The notes beneath the pieces were generated by a model. It was not told where the DNA came from, ran no database searches, and saw only the letters and a list, made by a program, of their open reading frames with translations. A DNA stretch of 64,000 bases from Aphidius gifuensis (lineage: Eukaryota; Arthropoda; Insecta; Hymenoptera; Braconidae), in assembly GCF_014905175.1 (NCBI RefSeq), contig NC_057789.1, forward strand, positions 7,502,001-7,566,000, written 5' to 3'. Below are positions 62,705 through 64,000 of the stretch, in pieces. The position numbers were made by a program, and so were the translations under genes. Numbering within the stretch: position 1 is the first letter of the stretch; every line of letters starts with the position of its first letter.

Positions 62705-64000
62705 TTAATCTCTAACCCTTAATCCCCATATACTTGTTCTTCTGACACCAACAGTTGGCCTTGCAACAGAGCTGTATAAAAATTTATTAATCTGTGTTTT
62801 ATTTGCATTTGATTTAAGCAATTGTAAATTTTCTTCTTTTAAAATACCAAAACAATCAAGATACATTAATGATGGCATTGGTGCAAGTCGCCAAAATGTA
62901 CTTGGTGGTATACTGTAACAACGACTCATTGATAAATGTTCAAGGTGTTTTAAATTTAAAATACTATTTGTTGTTACAAGTGTAACCATAGCACAATCAC
63001 TTATATCAAGCTCCACAAGTTTTGGACATGATACAATAAGATTTTTAACCACTGAAAAAAAAAACAACAACATTAACAATTAAATCATTGTCAAATTTTA
63101 AACATAATTATTAATACATACTTGTGTCTGTTAGTGTTTTTCTACATCCAGATATATTCAACCTTGTTAGTGATTGTGGTAAAGAACGACAAAGTCTATC
63201 AATTGATGCTGAATCCAATGAGCACCATGCCATGTTTAAAGAATTTAAACTATTAAAATAAAATAATGATTATTAAATTGTAATTGATTGATTGATTGAT
63301 TGAATAATTTACCTTTTTAATTTAATTAAATGCTTGATACAAGTTTCATTAATTCCTTCACACATTGTTAAATTTAGAACACTTAATTCAGTATTAAAAC
63401 TAATTTCTTCACATGTTGATTCTTCAAGTGTACATTTTTCTAATGATAATTTTTTTAATAAACGACATTTTGATAATAATGATGTTAAACCATTTGATGA
63501 TATAACAGACATTGATAAATCTAAATATTGTAATTTACTTGTATAATAATCAGTCATAATATCACAACCAGGTAAAAATAAAGGATCAGAAAATTCAGCT
63601 TGTGCTAAACGTAATATTTGTACACCACGTGGTAATATATGACCAAGTGTACCTTTTGTAAGTACTTTACTACCAAGATCAAGACGTATCCATAATGCTT
63701 CATCACGTGCTATTTGACACCATCTTTTACATACCAACATTGAACGTACTAAACATTTTTTTGATAACCATTTTAATATCATTAGTATCATTTCATCTGA
63801 TAATTTATCAAATTTATTATCACCAATAAATATATTTTTTTTTTTTCTTCTATATAATGAAAAATTATCAAAACTATTATCATCATTTTGATTATTATCA
63901 TTATTTATATTTTCTTTTTCTGTATAAATATCATTATCAATACCAAAAGAATATCCAGTTTCATTTCCCATTGTATTTAATACTGATGCTGGATTTTCCA
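62705..64000 (-). CDS. SKP2: S-phase kinase-associated protein 2, F-box/LRR protein (5' end beyond the window)
   Basis: Substrate receptor of the SCF ubiquitin ligase that targets cell-cycle inhibitors such as p27/Dacapo. Exons seen: 64000-63313 (frame open to the edge), 63249-63122 and 63051-62705. Counting from the Met at 63971 gives 377 aa. An Asn/Asp-rich N-terminus (NNDNNQNDDN) is followed by the F-box (about 54-94: FDKLSDEMILMILKWLS, VCKRWCQIARDEALW) and about eight leucine-rich repeats (LQYLDLSMSVI, LSVLNLTMCEGI, LNSLNMAWCSLD, LTRLNISGCRK, LVELDISDCAM, LEHLSMSRCYS). The C-terminal tail (SVARPTVGVRRTSIWGLRVRD) matches the SKP2 ending ARPTIG...IWGI. The frame continues upstream of Met (ENPASVLNT), so the true start is probably outside the window. 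Confidence 0.92.

Noticed and set aside
1..64000. CRISPR arrays, bacterial operons, prophage or integrated viral gene clusters
   Set aside because: The window is plainly spliced eukaryotic DNA; no regularly spaced repeats with unique spacers and no recognisable viral gene cluster were seen.
1..64000. tRNA genes
   Set aside because: No clear A-box/B-box pair with a cloverleaf was found by eye; a tRNAscan run would be decisive.

Overview
This window is nuclear DNA from an insect. It is extremely A+T-rich, with long A/T homopolymer runs, short GT-AG introns and compact genes on both strands. The insect-type gene set (VMAT, a vermilion-type tryptophan 2,3-dioxygenase, a serendipity-alpha-like protein, an Lk6/Mnk kinase) together with the base composition suggests Hymenoptera, perhaps a parasitoid wasp. 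That taxonomic step is inference. All coding models below were assembled by hand from open frames, splice sites and phase continuity; every complete model sums to a multiple of three.

Layout. 0.7-5.1 kb (-): MGAT2, Golgi N-glycan GlcNAc-transferase II, with possible leader exons out to 8.9 kb. 8.9-19.1 kb: a gene-poor stretch holding two direct copies of a ~1.05 kb non-coding block with hairpins. 19.1-23.8 kb (+): VMAT, whose first intron uses a GC donor and contains a complete 5S rRNA gene on the opposite strand plus a 152-bp tandem repeat. 23.8-27.3 kb: gene-poor. 27.3-28.0 kb (-): a small unrecognised gene. 28.5-30.3 kb (-): RMND5. 30.9-31.4 kb (-): V-ATPase subunit e. 32.0-34.6 kb (-): serendipity-alpha-like. 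35.3-36.3 kb (-): PRELI. 37.4-38.6 kb (+): SLC7A6OS/Iwr1. 39.3-41.8 kb (+): NOA1. 42.0-43.3 kb (-): DHRSX-like dehydrogenase. 44.3-45.5 kb (+): TMEM33. 46.2-48.7 kb (-): TDO/vermilion. 49.5-59.8 kb (+): Mnk/Lk6 with two alternative first coding exons. 62.7-64.0 kb (-): SKP2, which runs off the right edge.

There is no operon or pathway logic. Most genes are housekeeping: ubiquitin ligases RMND5 and SKP2, mitochondrial PRELI and NOA1, ER/Golgi MGAT2 and TMEM33. Two are physiological: VMAT for monoamine storage and TDO for kynurenine/eye pigment. Several neighbours are divergently arranged with under 1.2 kb between start codons (PRELI/SLC7A6OS, DHRSX-like/TMEM33, TDO/Mnk). The most unusual material is non-coding: the duplicated hairpin block, the intronic 5S gene, the GC-AG intron, an in-frame Q/H-rich candidate cassette exon in MGAT2 and a decayed copy of the SLC7A6OS tail. 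I did not find convincing evidence for an entirely new multi-gene system.
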